5,917 bases of DNA from Bacteroidia bacterium. Its GTDB lineage: Bacteria > Bacteroidota > Bacteroidia > Bacteroidales > Paludibacteraceae. Location: positions 1-5,917 of the forward strand of contig JAGKVE010000078.1 in assembly GCA_021152555.1 (NCBI GenBank), written 5' to 3'. The translations under genes were made by a program, and so were the position numbers. Under the pieces are notes generated by a model. It did no database searches. It was given only the letters and a program-made list of their open reading frames with translations, and was not told the DNA's origin. Shown in pieces: positions 4,886-5,917 of the stretch. Each line of letters begins with the position of its first letter. Positions within the stretch are counted from its first letter, which is position 1.

Positions 4886-5833
4886 ATGGCAAAAGAACAA
4901 GAAAATCTGTTTAATCTGGAGAATCTTGCCTTTTCTTCTACGAAACGAAAAAGTAAGAGCCCACACAAAGAAACGCAAGAAAATATATTGCGTCGTATGG
5001 CTGTATCCGCAGATGTTCTCGAAGATGATCTTAAAAAAATTGGGCAAGGAAAAGACTATGATTCCATACTTGAATTATTGCTCAGGGATCAAACTAAAGG
5101 AATTGAGAGATTCTCTGTACCTGTCATCTATAAAGGAACAATTCTTTCTGAGGAATACGATTTTCATATGCCGCATCATATTATATGGGCTACAGATAAT
5201 TATAGATTGCGTGGTGAAGGCTACCAAATAGCTGATGAGATAGATGTAAGTGCCATTACGGGAAGGAAAAAACGTATCATTCGTCCCAGGGCGATTAAAA
5301 GCAAAGAGGAACAACGCCGTCGTATAAAACAAAAAGCAGAAGTGTTTACCCCCTCATGGGTTTGCAATGCTCAAAATAATCTCATTGATGAAGCATGGTT
5401 TGGGTGCAAAGACGTATTCAATCACGAGAATACAGATCAAACTTGGACAACCAATCCTAAACGTATCCGCTTTCCCAAATCTCAGGGGCGTACTTGGCTA
5501 GATTATGTAAACGAGCGTCGGCTGGAGCTTTGCTGTGGGGAGGGGCCATATATCGTTAGTCGCTATGATGCAACGACTGGAGAACTGATTCCTATTCGCG
5601 AACGCATAGGCTTGTTAGATAGAAAACTACGTGTTGTTAGGGAAAATATTAAACCGCGAAAAGACTTGTCACTTGACGAAAATATGAGAAGATGGCGAGA
5701 AGGCGCATATAAGGCCATTCGCAGTATCTACGGTTTTGAGTGGCAAGGTGATAACTTACTTCTTGCGAGGGAAAATATCTTAGTATCATTTATTGAGTAT
5801 TTCTACGACTATTGTGAAGCAATAGTTCGTTAA
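4886..5833 (+). CDS. DNA adenine methyltransferase-like protein (restriction-modification type), probably C-terminally truncated
   Basis: The frame has 315 codons from ATG 4886, which is preceded by AT-rich sequence without a Shine-Dalgarno. The N-terminal 150 residues are charged and unassigned. KQKAEVFTPSWVCNAQNNLI (about 148-167) resembles motif X of N6-adenine methyltransferases (EVFTP), and RRLELCCGEGPYIVSRYD (211-228) resembles the SAM-binding motif I with the variant CGEG. IRERIGLLDRKLRVV and YGFEWQGDNLLLARENIL are landmarks of a family of methyltransferase-like proteins annotated as restriction endonuclease or subunit M. No catalytic NPPY motif is present. From memory, relatives continue after this point for perhaps 100 or more residues (an 'ISWNIWQMDGL' segment), and the NPPY motif lies further on or in a following Eco57I-type gene. 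The frame instead stops after FIEYFYDYCEAIVR, and none of the three forward frames past it clearly resumes the family. A break at about 5810-5835, by insertion or rearrangement, is likely but not proven. Probably co-transcribed with the AlbA_2 gene. Confidence 0.75.
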   Translation: MAKEQENLFNLENLAFSSTKRKSKSPHKETQENILRRMAVSADVLEDDLKKIGQGKDYDSILELLLRDQTKGIERFSVPVIYKGTILSEEYDFHMPHHIIWATDNYRLRGEGYQIADEIDVSAITGRKKRIIRPRAIKSKEEQRRRIKQKAEVFTPSWVCNAQNNLIDEAWFGCKDVFNHENTDQTWTTNPKRIRFPKSQGRTWLDYVNERRLELCCGEGPYIVSRYDATTGELIPIRERIGLLDRKLRVVRENIKPRKDLSLDENMRRWREGAYKAIRSIYGFEWQGDNLLLARENILVSFIEYFYDYCEAIVR

Positions 5834-5917
5834 AAATTTGACTTAAATTAGTTAAAATATGATCGCTAAACGGCTGATTTTAGTCCGAATAGCATGAGTT
5901 CTTTGAAATAGTGTTCT
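5834..5917. other. AT-rich tail without a recognised gene
   Basis: The last 84 bases contain no convincing coding sequence. There is a short AT-rich inverted repeat (AATTT at 5835-5839 with AAATT at 5845-5849), and near the edge GTTCTTTGAAATA, which has a TTTG at 5902-5905 that could be the -33 element of a promoter lying mostly outside. An insertion-sequence border is one explanation for why the upstream frame ends early; I could not identify a family. Confidence 0.35.

Noticed and set aside
4926..5332. Short ORFs in other frames within the methyltransferase-like gene
   Set aside because: They overlap the coding frame that carries the EVFTP and CGEG motifs and show no features of their own.

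Overview
The window looks like accessory DNA from a Bacteroidales genome. Two promoters fit the Bacteroidetes pattern TTTG-N20-TAnnTTTG exactly (998-1029 and 3331-3362), start codons lack clear Shine-Dalgarno sequences, and the proteins resemble families common in Bacteroides, Parabacteroides and Prevotella relatives. Genus cannot be assigned. By eye, the left third is richer in G+C than the ATPase remnant and the methyltransferase-like gene, which fits separate origins. No database search was possible, so family names rest on motif recognition.

Left part (1-1969): the C-terminal end of a larger protein with a basic, serine-rich linker and a terminal helix-turn-helix-like domain; a 461-base spacer with two tandem repeat arrays, a weak terminator and a strong promoter; a small conserved-looking basic protein (1136-1495) behind a leader of 11-bp repeats; a non-coding stretch with a 32-bp tandem repeat and a 62-bp near-perfect palindrome; then a small winged-helix-like ORF (1775-1969), possibly the tail of a lost gene, closed by a UUCG-capped bidirectional terminator.

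Middle (2085-3369, minus strand): an ATP-binding protein of the AAA plus PD-(D/E)XK nuclease type. Its Walker B and nuclease motifs are intact, but the N-terminal part with the P-loop is missing. Where it should lie, there is instead the promoter of the divergent right-hand gene.

Right part (3331-5917, plus strand): a full-length AlbA_2/Schlafen-like regulator (AlbA_2, then a GHKL-type ATPase module, then a winged helix), followed after 95 bases by an adenine-methyltransferase-like protein that carries the EVFTP and CGEG motifs but no catalytic NPPY motif. It seems to end early near the window edge. The two probably share one promoter and may be the start of a restriction-modification or other defence locus; this is inference.

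A recurring theme is that nearly every gene boundary, and one protein linker, carries its own short tandem repeat (units of 15, 16, 11, 32, 12 and 11 bp), unrelated in sequence to the others.
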